Of a stretch of DNA of 52,532 nt, positions 34,087 through 42,424 are shown piece by piece. The stretch covers positions 1 through 52,532 of the forward strand of contig QHXN01000081.1 of assembly GCA_003222975.1 (NCBI GenBank), given 5' to 3'. Under the pieces are notes generated by a model. That model was not told where the DNA came from. It ran no database searches and saw nothing but the letters and a program-made list of their open reading frames with translations. Each line of letters starts with the position of its first letter. Position 1 is the first letter of the stretch. This DNA is from Acidobacteriota bacterium (GTDB taxonomy: Bacteria > Acidobacteriota > Blastocatellia > Pyrinomonadales > Pyrinomonadaceae). A program made the position numbers and the translations under genes.

Positions 34087-35977
34087 GCTTTCGGGCTAAC
34101 TCCGGCGTCGCCGGGGGCGCGAGTTCCGGGTGGTGCTCGCGCAGGTACGCGGCGTAAACGTTGTGGACGGCGGGGGCGGCGAACTTGCCGCCGAAGCCGA
34201 CGTTCTCGATCAGGGCGATCATCGAGACCTCGGGGTTGAAGGCCGGGGCGTAGGAGACGAACCAGGAGTGATCCTTGTTCTTGCCCGTGTCCTTGCCGAG
34301 TCCGACGACCTGGGCCGTGCCGGTCTTGCCTGCCACGTCGAAGCCGGGGATGCGCGCCGCGGTGCCGGTGCCCGCCTCGTTAACGACCGCCCACATGCCG
34401 TCAACGACGAGGTGGTGCTGGTCTTCGGGGATGTTGATAATCTTCGGCTCGGACTGGGGGAAGACCTGGCGCGGGCGTTCGGGGAAGGGGCCGATCTCGC
34501 CGACGGGCCGGGCTTCGAGCAGAAGGTGCGGCACGTAGAGCCGACCGCCGTTGGCGACCGCCGAATGCGCGCGCAGCGACGCCAGCGGCGTGACGAAGTC
34601 GTAGACTTGGCCGAAGGAGGCGTAGACGGTGTCAATGTCCTTCCATTCAGGGGCGCGCGGGTTGAAGCGCGCCTTGAACTCGCGCGAGGGCGTCCAGCTC
34701 ACAAGCTCGTGCGGCAGGTCAACGCCCGTGCGCTTGTTCAAGTCGAACTCGTCAACCATCTGCTCGATGCCGTCGAGGGTCATCTTGAGGCCGAGACGGT
34801 AGAAGTAGGCGTCGCAGGAGACGCGTATGGCCGTGCGCAGGTCGGGCGCGCCGTGGCTGCCCATGCAGCGCGTGAACTTGTTGCCGATGGTGATGCCGCC
34901 GCCGCAGACGAGGTGCGAGTTCTTCAGAGTGATCGCGCCCTGCTGGAGGCCGGCGGTCGCCATCAGAGGCTTCCAGGTCGAGCCGGGCGGGTAGCGCCCG
35001 CGGATGGCGCGGTTGTAGAGCGGGAAGAGCGGGTCGAGCAGGAGCTTTCGGGCTTCGGCGCGGCCCGCGGGCGTGCCGATGCGCTGCGAGAAGAGGTTCG
35101 GGTCGAAGGTCGGGTAGGAGGCCATCGCCAGAATCTCGCCGTTCTGCGGGTTCATCACGACGATGACGCCGCGCTTGGTTGGCGAGTTCTTCAACTGCTC
35201 CTCGGCGGTGAGCTGGATGTCGAGGTCAATGGTGGTGACGATGTCCTGGCCGGGCTGCGGCTTGACGAGGGCGAGGTCGCGCTGGATGCGACCACGGCTG
35301 TCCACCTCGACCTCGCGGTAGCCGTCCTGGCCGCGCAGGTATCGGTCGTAGGTCGCCTCCAGGCCCTCCTGCCCGACGGTGTCGCCGGGGTGGTAGGGGT
35401 TTTCGGCGTAGTCTTTGAACTTCGGCTGCTTGAGCTGTTCGGGGCTGATCTCGCCGACGTAGCCGAGGACGTGCGCGAGCACGCCGCCGTCGGGGTAGCG
35501 CCGCTGCGGCTGCTCGCGCACGAGCAGCATCGGCATCTCCAGGGTGTGCGCGTCAACCCAGGCGAGGTCTGCGGGGCCTGCGCCCTCCTTGACCGTAATC
35601 TCCTCGAAGGCGGGCTGCGACTTCGCCTGCTCGAAGCGCTCGCGCAGGATGTCGGGGTCAACGCCCAAGCCGTCGGAGAGCGGCGCGACCAGGTCGGAGA
35701 GGTTCTTGCCCTTCATGTCCTCTGCGGAGAGGATGATGTTGTAGGTCGAGCGCGAGTCAACCAGGAGCTTGCCGTTGCGGTCGAAGATCGCGCCGCGCGG
35801 CGCGGGGATGCGCAGGTGGCGGACTCTCTGGTTCTCGGCCCGCTCGGCGTAGTATTCGCCGTTGACGACCTGGAGGTAGTACAGGCGCGCGCCCAACACC
35901 ACCAGGATGACGAACACAAGCCCGTGGATGATCGTCATCCGCAGCTTCAAGTTTTGGGTCTCGTCCTCGAATTTCAT
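34082..35977 (-). CDS. mrdA: Penicillin-binding protein 2 (class B PBP, elongasome transpeptidase)
   Basis: 631 aa. One N-terminal membrane helix (about 14-33), a PBP dimerisation domain (from about 55), and a transpeptidase domain with S333-T-W-K (PPGSTWKPL), the SCD motif (RVSCDAYFYRLG) and KTGT (AGKTGTAQVV). It crosslinks side-wall peptidoglycan as partner of RodA. Its start has no ribosome site; the spacer to mreD is the AGCTNTT heptad hairpin. Its stop lies in the next hairpin. Confidence 0.95.
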   Translation of the reverse strand: MKFEDETQNLKLRMTIIHGLVFVILVVLGARLYYLQVVNGEYYAERAENQRVRHLRIPAPRGAIFDRNGKLLVDSRSTYNIILSAEDMKGKNLSDLVAPLSDGLGVDPDILRERFEQAKSQPAFEEITVKEGAGPADLAWVDAHTLEMPMLLVREQPQRRYPDGGVLAHVLGYVGEISPEQLKQPKFKDYAENPYHPGDTVGQEGLEATYDRYLRGQDGYREVEVDSRGRIQRDLALVKPQPGQDIVTTIDLDIQLTAEEQLKNSPTKRGVIVVMNPQNGEILAMASYPTFDPNLFSQRIGTPAGRAEARKLLLDPLFPLYNRAIRGRYPPGSTWKPLMATAGLQQGAITLKNSHLVCGGGITIGNKFTRCMGSHGAPDLRTAIRVSCDAYFYRLGLKMTLDGIEQMVDEFDLNKRTGVDLPHELVSWTPSREFKARFNPRAPEWKDIDTVYASFGQVYDFVTPLASLRAHSAVANGGRLYVPHLLLEARPVGEIGPFPERPRQVFPQSEPKIINIPEDQHHLVVDGMWAVVNEAGTGTAARIPGFDVAGKTGTAQVVGLGKDTGKNKDHSWFVSYAPAFNPEVSMIALIENVGFGGKFAAPAVHNVYAAYLREHHPELAPPATPELARKQ

Positions 35978-35987
35978 GGCTTTGAAT

Positions 35988-36110
35988 AGCTGTTAGCTTT
36001 TAGCTCTTAGCTTTCAGCTTTTTCTCCCTCATGGGGCGGTCTGCTTTCTCTTTAGATGTTGCGTCGGAGCCGGAAAGAAGCTAAAAGCTAACGGCTAAAA
36101 GCTAACAGCT
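35988..36110. repeat. Heptad hairpin (AGCTNTT words), mreD-mrdA junction
   Basis: The left arm 35988-36022 is five words of the AGCTTTT/AGCTGTT type. The right arm 36076-36110 is the complement with about 31 of 35 positions pairing. It ends 3 nt from the mreD stop and begins 10 nt from the mrdA start. Confidence 0.85.
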
Positions 36111-36113
36111 CCC

Positions 36114-36662
36114 TCAATATTTTCTCCTCGTCAGCCCCCGCCGCGCAATCCTGCGGCGGAAGGCGAAGTGGCGGCGGCGCAGGCGCGAAGTCTCATTAAA
36201 GAACGTGTCGAGCAGGAACGCGACGACCGTGCCCGCGACCGTCGTCCAGATGACGCGGTAGGCGAAGGTCTCGGCAATCGTGTCGCCCAAAGGCGTCGGC
36301 GGCTGGCCGAGGAACTGGTGCAGCAGCAGATAGACCACCGTCTCGAACCCGGCTGCACCGGCGAGCACCGGGATGCGCAGCAGCGGGTTGTCAATCATCA
36401 CGCGCGTGACGAGCGCCGCCAGGAGGTAGGCCGTCAGCGTCATCGCGAAGCCGCCCGCTCCGAGCAGTCCCCCGGACAGAACGTCTGTGCCGAGGCCCGC
36501 CACCGTCCCGATCATCACCGCCATGACGGCGTCGCGCCGGAGCGCGAAATAGACGACCACGGCCAGCGGCAAGTCGGCGTAGGCCAGAGGCCCCCACAGC
36601 GTCCGCAAACTCGACTGAAGGACGACGGCCAGCGCCACGCAGACCGCGAGTTTCCACTTCAT
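36114..36662 (-). CDS. mreD: Rod shape-determining protein MreD
   Basis: 182 aa, very hydrophobic, with five or six membrane helices (starting WKLAVCVALAVVLQSSL) and a basic C-terminus (RRRIARRGLTRRKY). The position between mreC and mrdA fixes the identity better than sequence, which is poorly conserved in MreD. It is an inner-membrane part of the elongasome. The gap from the family A hairpin to the ATG is 4 nt (AAAG on the plus strand), with no Shine-Dalgarno. Confidence 0.88.
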   Translation of the reverse strand: MKWKLAVCVALAVVLQSSLRTLWGPLAYADLPLAVVVYFALRRDAVMAVMIGTVAGLGTDVLSGGLLGAGGFAMTLTAYLLAALVTRVMIDNPLLRIPVLAGAAGFETVVYLLLHQFLGQPPTPLGDTIAETFAYRVIWTTVAGTVVAFLLDTFFNETSRLRRRHFAFRRRIARRGLTRRKY

Positions 36663-36666
36663 AAAG

Positions 36667-36768
36667 CCGTAAACCGTGAACCGTAAACCGTGACGAGAGA
36701 AGAGCCGTGAACTGTGACAAGAGGGGCACTGATTTTAACTTGTCACGGTTTACGGTTCACGGTTTACG
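36667..36768. repeat. Heptad hairpin, family A, copy 2 (mreC-mreD junction)
   Basis: Left arm from 36667 and right arm 36739-36768, made of CCGTRAA words and ending GTGACGAG and CTTGTCAC; an extra GTGACAAG lies in the interior (36714-36721). The element lies 4 nt from the mreD ATG and 6 nt from the mreC stop. Confidence 0.85.
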
Positions 36769-36774
36769 AACTCA

Positions 36775-37674
36775 TCACTTCGTCTTCCCCTTGTCAACGT
36801 TCGGCAGCGTCTTCTCCGGCGCGGTGCGCTGCTGCGGGCGGTAGTCGAGCACGGCCACCTCCTCAAGCGATTCGAGCCGCGCGCCGGGCCGGACGTAGAT
36901 CGTGTGCGGCGTCGTGGTCGTGCCGGGCTTGTACTCGACGATGGTTCCGACGTTGAGGCCCGGCGGGTAGATGCGGTCTTGCCCCGTCGTGACCACGTAG
37001 TCGCCGACGTTCACCGTCTCGAGGCCCGACACGTAGCGCATCTCCAGAAGCCCGTTCTTGCCGAAGCCGCGCACCGAGCCGAGCGCGTTCGACTGACCCA
37101 ACTGCCCGACGACCGCGCCCGCAGCCGAACGCTCGTCTGTAATCAACATCACCTGCGCCGACAACGGCCCGACGCCGACGACTCGGCCCACGATGCCTTC
37201 GGGCGTGACGACCGGCATGTCCAGGTCAACGCCGCTCACCGTGCCGCGGTTGATGATGAGCGAGTTGAACCAGACCGAGGGGTCGCGGGCGACGACGCGC
37301 GCCGGGATCGCCTTGTAGGAAACGTCCTGCGCGAAGTCGAGCAGTTTTTTGAGCCGCTCGTTCTCGTCGCGCGCCTGGCGGGCGTCGCGCAGCTCGTTCT
37401 CGGCCTGGGCCAGACGCTCCCTGAGCACCTGGTTCTCGGCCCGCGCGTTGCGCATCTCGGCCAAGCCCCGGAAGAAGCCGAGGCCGGCCCCGCCCAAGCC
37501 AGTCGTCACGCGCTGCGCGGGCGAGAGGGCCGACTGCGCCCACGCCTTGATGACCGGCTGCCCCGAAGCGGCGTCCCTGGCATTCCAGGTCATCAGGCCG
37601 AAGTTAAGCGCGAGCAGGACGACGAGCCAGAGCGGCGCGCGCTGCCGTATCTCCTTCTGCGTGCTCCGAACCAT
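36775..37674 (-). CDS. mreC: Rod shape-determining protein MreC
   Basis: 299 aa from ATG 37674. A longer frame to 37710 adds twelve residues encoded entirely by the neighbouring heptad repeat, so I reject it. One membrane helix (APLWLVVLLALNFGLMTW), a coiled coil (RAENQVLRERLAQAENEL, about 75-105), and the periplasmic beta-barrel domain (VVTPEGIVGRVVGVGPLSAQV) follow. MreC links MreB to the PBP/SEDS pair. A Lys/Thr-rich tail ends it. Confidence 0.92.
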   Translation of the reverse strand: MVRSTQKEIRQRAPLWLVVLLALNFGLMTWNARDAASGQPVIKAWAQSALSPAQRVTTGLGGAGLGFFRGLAEMRNARAENQVLRERLAQAENELRDARQARDENERLKKLLDFAQDVSYKAIPARVVARDPSVWFNSLIINRGTVSGVDLDMPVVTPEGIVGRVVGVGPLSAQVMLITDERSAAGAVVGQLGQSNALGSVRGFGKNGLLEMRYVSGLETVNVGDYVVTTGQDRIYPPGLNVGTIVEYKPGTTTTPHTIYVRPGARLESLEEVAVLDYRPQQRTAPEKTLPNVDKGKTK

Positions 37675-37680
37675 GAAAAG

Positions 37681-37796
37681 CCGTAAACCGTGAACCGTAA
37701 ACCGTGACAAGTAAGAGCCGTGAGTCGTGAGCCGCGACCGGTGACAAGGGCGAAGCTGGTTTTATCTTGTCACGGTTTACGGTTCACGGTTTACGG
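37681..37796. repeat. Heptad hairpin, family A, copy 3 (mreB-mreC junction)
   Basis: Arms 37681-37711 and 37766-37796 are perfect 31-bp reverse complements of CCGTRAA words plus GTGACAAG. A second GTGACAAG (37741-37748) followed by GGCGAAGCTGGTTTTA recurs in copy 4. The element is 6 nt from the mreC ATG and 6 nt from the mreB stop. Confidence 0.92.
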
Positions 37797-37802
37797 CCCT
37801 TC

Positions 37803-38849
37803 TCACATTCCGCCCGTCAGGTTGTTGTCCCACTTGACGCGCTTCAGGAGGTCGAAGTCCGAGAGCATCTTGCCCGCGCCGAGCACGACGGAGGAGAGGG
37901 GGTCGTCGGCGATTGAAACGGGCAGGCCCGTCTCAATCGAGAGGCGCTTGTCGAGGTTCTTCAGGAGCGCGCCGCCGCCGGTGAGCACGATGCCGCGCTC
38001 GACGATGTCGGCTGACAGCTCCGGCGGCGTGCGCTCCAGGGCGACGCGCACCGCGTTGACGATGGTCGCCACGGAGTCGGCCAGGGCCTCGCGCACTTCC
38101 TCGTCGGTGATGGTGATGGTTTTGGGGATGCCCTCGATGAGGTTTCGGCCCCGCACGTCCATCGAGAGCGGCTCATCCAGCGGGAAGGCCGAGCCGAGCT
38201 GAATCTTGATGGCCTCGGCGGTGCGCTCGCCGATGAGGAGGTTGTACTTGCGCTTGATGTACTGCGTGATGGCCTCGTCCATCTCGTTGCCGGCGACGCG
38301 CACGGCGCGCGAATAGACGATGCCGGAGAGCGAGATGACGGCGATGTCTGTGGTGCCGCCGCCGATGTCCACGATCATGTTGCCGTGCGGCTCGGTGATG
38401 GGAAGCCCCGCGCCGATGGCCGCGCACATCGCCTCTTCGACCAGATAGACCTCGCTGGCTTTGGCGCGGTAGGCCGAGTCCTCGACGGCGCGGCGCTCGA
38501 CCTGCGTGATCTCCGAGGGTATGCCGATGACGACGCGGGGGCTGACCCAGGTCTTGCCGTTGTGCGCCTTGCGTATGAAGTGCTGGAGCATCTTCTCCGT
38601 GACTTCAAAGTTGGCGATGACGCCGTCCTTCATCGGGCGGATGGCGACGATATTGCCGGGCGTGCGGCCCAGCATCTCCTTCGCCTCCTTGCCGACGGCT
38701 TCGGGCGTGTTGGTGACTTTGTTGATGGCAACGATGGACGGCTCCGAGACGACGATGCCGCGCCCCTTGGCATAGACGAGCGTGTTCGCGGTGCCAAGGT
38801 CTATTGCGAGATCGCTGGAGAAAAGGCTGAAGAGTGACTTGAATGCCAT
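37803..38849 (-). CDS. mreB: Rod shape-determining protein MreB (bacterial actin)
   Basis: 348 aa. Actin-fold phosphate loops are [15 protein letters not shown] (18-32) and [15 protein letters not shown], with the adenosine loop [15 protein letters not shown]. The length and the N-terminal membrane-binding amphipathic start ([15 protein letters not shown]) are standard. MreB filaments orient the elongation machinery. It heads the mreB-rodA cluster and has the longest leader of that run, so the main promoter probably lies at 38850-39217. Confidence 0.97.
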   Translation of the reverse strand: MAFKSLFSLFSSDLAIDLGTANTLVYAKGRGIVVSEPSIVAINKVTNTPEAVGKEAKEMLGRTPGNIVAIRPMKDGVIANFEVTEKMLQHFIRKAHNGKTWVSPRVVIGIPSEITQVERRAVEDSAYRAKASEVYLVEEAMCAAIGAGLPITEPHGNMIVDIGGGTTDIAVISLSGIVYSRAVRVAGNEMDEAITQYIKRKYNLLIGERTAEAIKIQLGSAFPLDEPLSMDVRGRNLIEGIPKTITITDEEVREALADSVATIVNAVRVALERTPPELSADIVERGIVLTGGGALLKNLDKRLSIETGLPVSIADDPLSSVVLGAGKMLSDFDLLKRVKWDNNLTGGM

Positions 38850-39217
38850 TCGTTAATGTTTCCGCACCTCTTGCTTTGGTTGATGCGCCCGAAGCTTCTA
38901 GGGAGTACACGCCCGAAAAGACCGCCCGCCGGGCGGGCCGTTCGGATGCAGTCCGGGCGTCTCGGCTCCCTTAGTGTTCGCCCCGCAGCGTGGAACGAAA
39001 CTACAAAGATACAACGAAAGGGACAAGAACGCTAACCGCGAAAACCCTGAACTGTGGGCCTGGGAAAAGCCTGAGACTCGGAGCTGGAATGTTCTTCGAG
39101 CGGGGGGTGCTTTCCGGCTAGTACAGGATAATGCTTTACAGCAAGCGGGAGAAAATGTCCACAACTTTTTTCGGGCGGGCGAAGCGGGTAGCCCTGCCTC
39201 GCGGTCGGACTGCCGCC
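38850..39217. other. Leader and spacer upstream of mreB
   Basis: A 368-base gap between the mreB start and the GGDEF gene stop. It holds a perfect GCCCGCC/GGCGGGC hairpin near 38926-38940 and an AT-richer stretch (38990-39040), but no element of the heptad class. I cannot fix a promoter with confidence. Open frames of 88-111 codons here have no ribosome sites and no recognisable sequence. Confidence 0.45.
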
Positions 39218-40726
39218 TCAGGCGTCCCGCACCGTCTCGGCGGCGAAGCGGACGCAGTTCTTGCGCGCGGCCTTGGCCTCGTACATGGCTGTGTCGGCGC
39301 GTGCGATGAGACGCTGGGGCGATTGCGCGTGGGCGGGGAAGGAGGCGACGCCGAAGGAGGCCGTGAGCCTTAGTCGCAGGCCGCGCCCGCCCGTGAACTC
39401 GTGGTGGGCGATGCGTTCGCGGACGCGCTCGGCGACGTAGAGGCCCTGCTCGATGTCTGTTTCGGGGAGGACGACGACGAACTCGTCGCCGCCGTAGCGC
39501 GCCACCACGTCCGTGTCGCGCACGGAGGAGAGGATGACGGAGGCCATCTCCATCAGGACGTGCGAGCCGACGAGGTGGCCGTGGCGGTCGTTGACCTGCT
39601 TGAAGTCGTCGAGGTCGAGGAAGAAGGCGCAGACCGGCGAGCCGTAGCGGCGCGCGCGCTTCAACTCCGTGACGAGGTACTGCCGCAGGTAGCGCGCGTT
39701 GTGGAGCTTCGTCAAATCATCCGTCTGCGACAGGCGCTCGGCCTCGGCCACGCGCGCCGAGTTCGAGAGCGCCGCCGTCAGCGGCAGCGCGAGCGCCGAG
39801 AGGAGGGAAGCGTCGCCGCACGAGAAGGGCCGCGCGCGCTCCCCCTCGCGCACGGCTTCGAGGACGCCCAGCACGCGCTCGCCGCTGACGAGCGGGACGG
39901 CGACGACGCGCCGGTCGCCCTCCTTCCGGCGCACGGTCTCGGCGCAAAGGGCGGCGGCATGTGCGGCGCGCGACTCCGAGCCGGCGAGCGAGAGCGCGTC
40001 GCCCAGCAAGGCACGCCGCCAGTCGGCGTCGGGCACGGCGCGCTCGCTCCGCGTCAGGCCGCGCACGGCCAGCGGCTCGAACGGCGGCTCGCCCGCGGGG
40101 GCGGCCTCGCCGATGAGGTACAGAGTCCAGCGGTCGGCCTGGACGAGCGCGGCCAGGCCCGCGAGCGCGGCCTGCGCCGCGCCGCGCTGGTCGGCGGCGA
40201 AGTGGAGCGAGGCGACCGTCTCGAAGGCCGCGCGCAGACGCCCGACGCCCAGGCGTTCAGGCAGCAGCAGGCTCGCGGGCGCGACCGCCTGCGACTCGTC
40301 CGTCAGAAGCTTGTCGCCCGTCCCGCGCTCTTCGACCTCGCGCAGGAGGGCGGAGAGTTGCGCCGGCTCTTCGGCGACGGCGTGAAAGCCCAGGCGCTTG
40401 AGCGTCGCGTCGTCGAAGCGCTGCGCGGCGCGCGGCCCCGTCGTGACTGCGTCGCGCTGGCAGGCGACGAGCGGCACGCCCGGCCAGACGGCTTGCGCGC
40501 GCAAGACCCTCATGTGCAGCTCGGCCATGTCCGCGCCCGCCTCCACGTCGAAGAGGGCGGCCAGCGGCTCCCCCTCCCACTGCGCGCGGACGAGCGCGGC
40601 CTCCCCCTCGCGCGCCGCCGCCGAGTCGTCGAGCGCTGCGGCGGTCACGCCCGCCGCGCGCAGCGCCTCCGCCACCTCGCGCGCCGGGGCGCAGTCCGCG
40701 CCGTTGAGGATCACAACGTACTTCAT
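39218..40726 (-). CDS. Diguanylate cyclase with GAF-like sensor (GAF-GGDEF)
   Basis: 502 aa. Residues 1-120 are a degenerate receiver-like domain (MKYVVILNGADCAPA, without a clear phospho-Asp). About 175-325 is GAF-like (LRAAFETVASLHFAAD, then VVAVPLVSGERVLGVLEAV). The GGDEF domain follows, with the signature GGDEF at 412-416, the substrate region DLDDFKQVNDRHGH, and an inhibitory RxxD site (R403-D406) five residues before it. It makes c-di-GMP with product inhibition. Upstream of mreB on the same strand; a family A hairpin ends 5 nt before its ATG. Confidence 0.9.
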   Translation of the reverse strand: MKYVVILNGADCAPAREVAEALRAAGVTAAALDDSAAAREGEAALVRAQWEGEPLAALFDVEAGADMAELHMRVLRAQAVWPGVPLVACQRDAVTTGPRAAQRFDDATLKRLGFHAVAEEPAQLSALLREVEERGTGDKLLTDESQAVAPASLLLPERLGVGRLRAAFETVASLHFAADQRGAAQAALAGLAALVQADRWTLYLIGEAAPAGEPPFEPLAVRGLTRSERAVPDADWRRALLGDALSLAGSESRAAHAAALCAETVRRKEGDRRVVAVPLVSGERVLGVLEAVREGERARPFSCGDASLLSALALPLTAALSNSARVAEAERLSQTDDLTKLHNARYLRQYLVTELKRARRYGSPVCAFFLDLDDFKQVNDRHGHLVGSHVLMEMASVILSSVRDTDVVARYGGDEFVVVLPETDIEQGLYVAERVRERIAHHEFTGGRGLRLRLTASFGVASFPAHAQSPQRLIARADTAMYEAKAARKNCVRFAAETVRDA

Positions 40727-40731
40727 AAAAG

Positions 40732-40849
40732 CCGTAAACCGTGAACCGTAAACTGTGACAAGAGAAGAACCGCGAACCGTGAACCGTGAACGGTGACAAG
40801 GGCGAAGCTGGTTTTAACTTGTCAACGGTTTACGGTTCACGGTTTACGG
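40732..40849. repeat. Heptad hairpin, family A, copy 4
   Basis: The left arm 40732-40762 pairs with 40818-40849, with two differences from perfect. The interior has further CGTGAAC words and GTGACAAGGGCGAAGCTGG, shared with copy 3. It fills the gap between the FecR gene stop (5 nt away) and the GGDEF gene start (5 nt away). Confidence 0.88.
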
Positions 40850-40854
40850 CTTTT

Positions 40855-42099
40855 TCATCCTCCGGGCGGGAGTGCGAACTTGAACGAGTTGCGGTTGCCC
40901 TGCGTGTCGGCGGTCTCGATTTGAACGTCGCGCGCGGCGCGCGGGGCGTTGATCTGGAGTTGGAAGAATCCGTCGCGCGCGGCCAGCGTCTCGCGCCCCT
41001 CGCAGCGGACGATGTTGCCGGCCTGCGTCCGACCGCGCACGAGGTAGATGCTCCCGGCGACGTACTCGATCTGCACGTCTGAGACGCCGGCCCCCTCACC
41101 CGTGCCGCCCTCGCCGACGACGACGAACTTCTGCGGCTCGCTCCAGTCGCTCGCCTGCCCCGACTGCGCGACGGCCAGGACGCGCCAGAAGTAGTTGCCT
41201 TGCCGGAGGTCGTCCACGGTGAAGTCGTTGGCCTGTAGTTGGTCGCGCTCGATGAGCATGCCGGCGGGGACGAAGAAGGGCGAGGTGGCGACCTCGACGC
41301 GGTAGTGCGCAGGTGCGCCGGTCGAGGGCTTCTGCCACTTCAGGGAGACGGCGGTGGCCGCCCCTTTGCGCGCCGCGATGCGTTCGAGGTTGCGCGGGGC
41401 GACGGGCGAGGGCGCGTCCAGGAGGTGCTCGCGCTGCGCGATTGTGCCCTGCTGGTTGACGGCGACGTACTCGCCACTGCGCAGCGTCGTCTGGTCGCCG
41501 CCGCTCGTGCTCGTCTCGACCGCGCCAGACGCGACGCGTATGGCCTCGGACTTGTCCTCGCGGACGTGGAAGCTGGCGTCCGTCTCCGAGGCCAGGCGGC
41601 TCTCGGTCAGTTGCGTGGCGACGACGTTAGTTCCGTTTTCGGCCTGCTGCTCAGTGCGGACGTTGATCTGGCCGCTCTCGACGGCGACGCGCACCTTCGT
41701 GCTCTTGCCGTTCTCGGCGGCGGTGTTCTCGGCGATGGTGACGACCGAGTCGGGCTTGACGAAGAGGGTCGAGCCGTCGGCGAGCGTGATGCGCGCGCGC
41801 CCGTCCTCCTGCGTCTGCACGATGTCGCCGGGGAAGAGTCGGGTGTCGGCGCGCGCCTGCAAGGTCTCGCGCGTGTTGGCGCGCACGACGCGCACGCCGC
41901 CTTCGAGCGAGACGAAGCGCGCGCCCGCCGCCGCGCCGTCGGCGACCGCCGCGCCCTTGAACGGGTTGCCGTACAGCCAGACGTAGAGGCCGCAGCCGCC
42001 CGCGACGACCGCGAGCGAGGCGATGATGACGACGACGTAGATGAGCCGCTTCTGGACGACCCACCAATCGGCGTCGAAGCGACTGATTCTGGTGACCAT
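40855..42099 (-). CDS. FecR-domain protein with single membrane anchor
   Basis: 414 aa. A cytoplasmic N-terminus of about 17 residues, one membrane helix (LIYVVVIIASLAVVAGGCGLYVW) and a periplasmic FecR-like beta-helix region (RLFPGDIVQTQEDGRARITLADGSTLFVKPDS, about 88-120; SGQINVRT; GEYVAVNQQGT). Fn3-like sheets follow (VSLKWQKPSTGAPAHYRVEVA, then NYFWRVLAVAQSG). There is no sigma factor beside it, so it is more likely a structural or envelope-binding FecR protein than a sigma regulator. Start ATG 42099. Confidence 0.8.
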   Translation of the reverse strand: MVTRISRFDADWWVVQKRLIYVVVIIASLAVVAGGCGLYVWLYGNPFKGAAVADGAAAGARFVSLEGGVRVVRANTRETLQARADTRLFPGDIVQTQEDGRARITLADGSTLFVKPDSVVTIAENTAAENGKSTKVRVAVESGQINVRTEQQAENGTNVVATQLTESRLASETDASFHVREDKSEAIRVASGAVETSTSGGDQTTLRSGEYVAVNQQGTIAQREHLLDAPSPVAPRNLERIAARKGAATAVSLKWQKPSTGAPAHYRVEVATSPFFVPAGMLIERDQLQANDFTVDDLRQGNYFWRVLAVAQSGQASDWSEPQKFVVVGEGGTGEGAGVSDVQIEYVAGSIYLVRGRTQAGNIVRCEGRETLAARDGFFQLQINAPRAARDVQIETADTQGNRNSFKFALPPGG

Positions 42100-42283
42100 G
42101 ACGCGAAACTTTCCGAAGAGTTTGAAGAGCCGCGGGGCGAGCGGGCTTCAGAAAACGGGGCGCGCCGCGTGTGTGCCGCATTAACAGAGGACGGCGGCCT
42201 CGTGGCGCGGGAACGGAGGGCATGAGAACCGATCCCTTTGCGGCAGCGCCCGCCGTAGCGGGGCTACACAATGAAATTAGCAA
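42100..42283. other. Spacer upstream of the FecR gene
   Basis: With the heptad element at 42284 it makes a 313-base gap between the FecR gene start and the TerC gene stop. I see no gene, promoter or structure I would name in the 184 bases outside the element. Confidence 0.5.
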
Positions 42284-42424
42284 ACGCGAAAGGCAAAAGG
42301 CAAGCACTTTGAGAAGGCAAGAGGCAAAAGGCAATGGTTAAAGGCGGACAATCAACGGGGAGACAAAGGTTCTTCGCGCGAGAGCGCGCCCTCACTTTTG
42401 CCTTTTGCCTTTTTACTTTCGCCT
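42284..42424. repeat. Heptad hairpin, family B, copy 2
   Basis: AAGGCAA-type words at 42284-42336 face their complement at 42393-42424. The right arm holds the TerC gene stop codon (42413-42415). The word order GTAAAAAGGCAA matches the copy at 30887-31020. Confidence 0.7.

Noticed and set aside
37675..37710. Twelve-residue N-terminal extension of MreC
   Set aside because: It is encoded by family A repeat sequence, and the membrane helix context begins after ATG 37674.
33998..37796. CRISPR arrays
   Set aside because: Repeats are 7 bases without spacers, arranged as inverted arms, and no cas gene is present.
38850..39217. Short frames of 88-111 codons ahead of mreB
   Set aside because: No ribosome site, no recognisable domain and composition unlike neighbouring genes.
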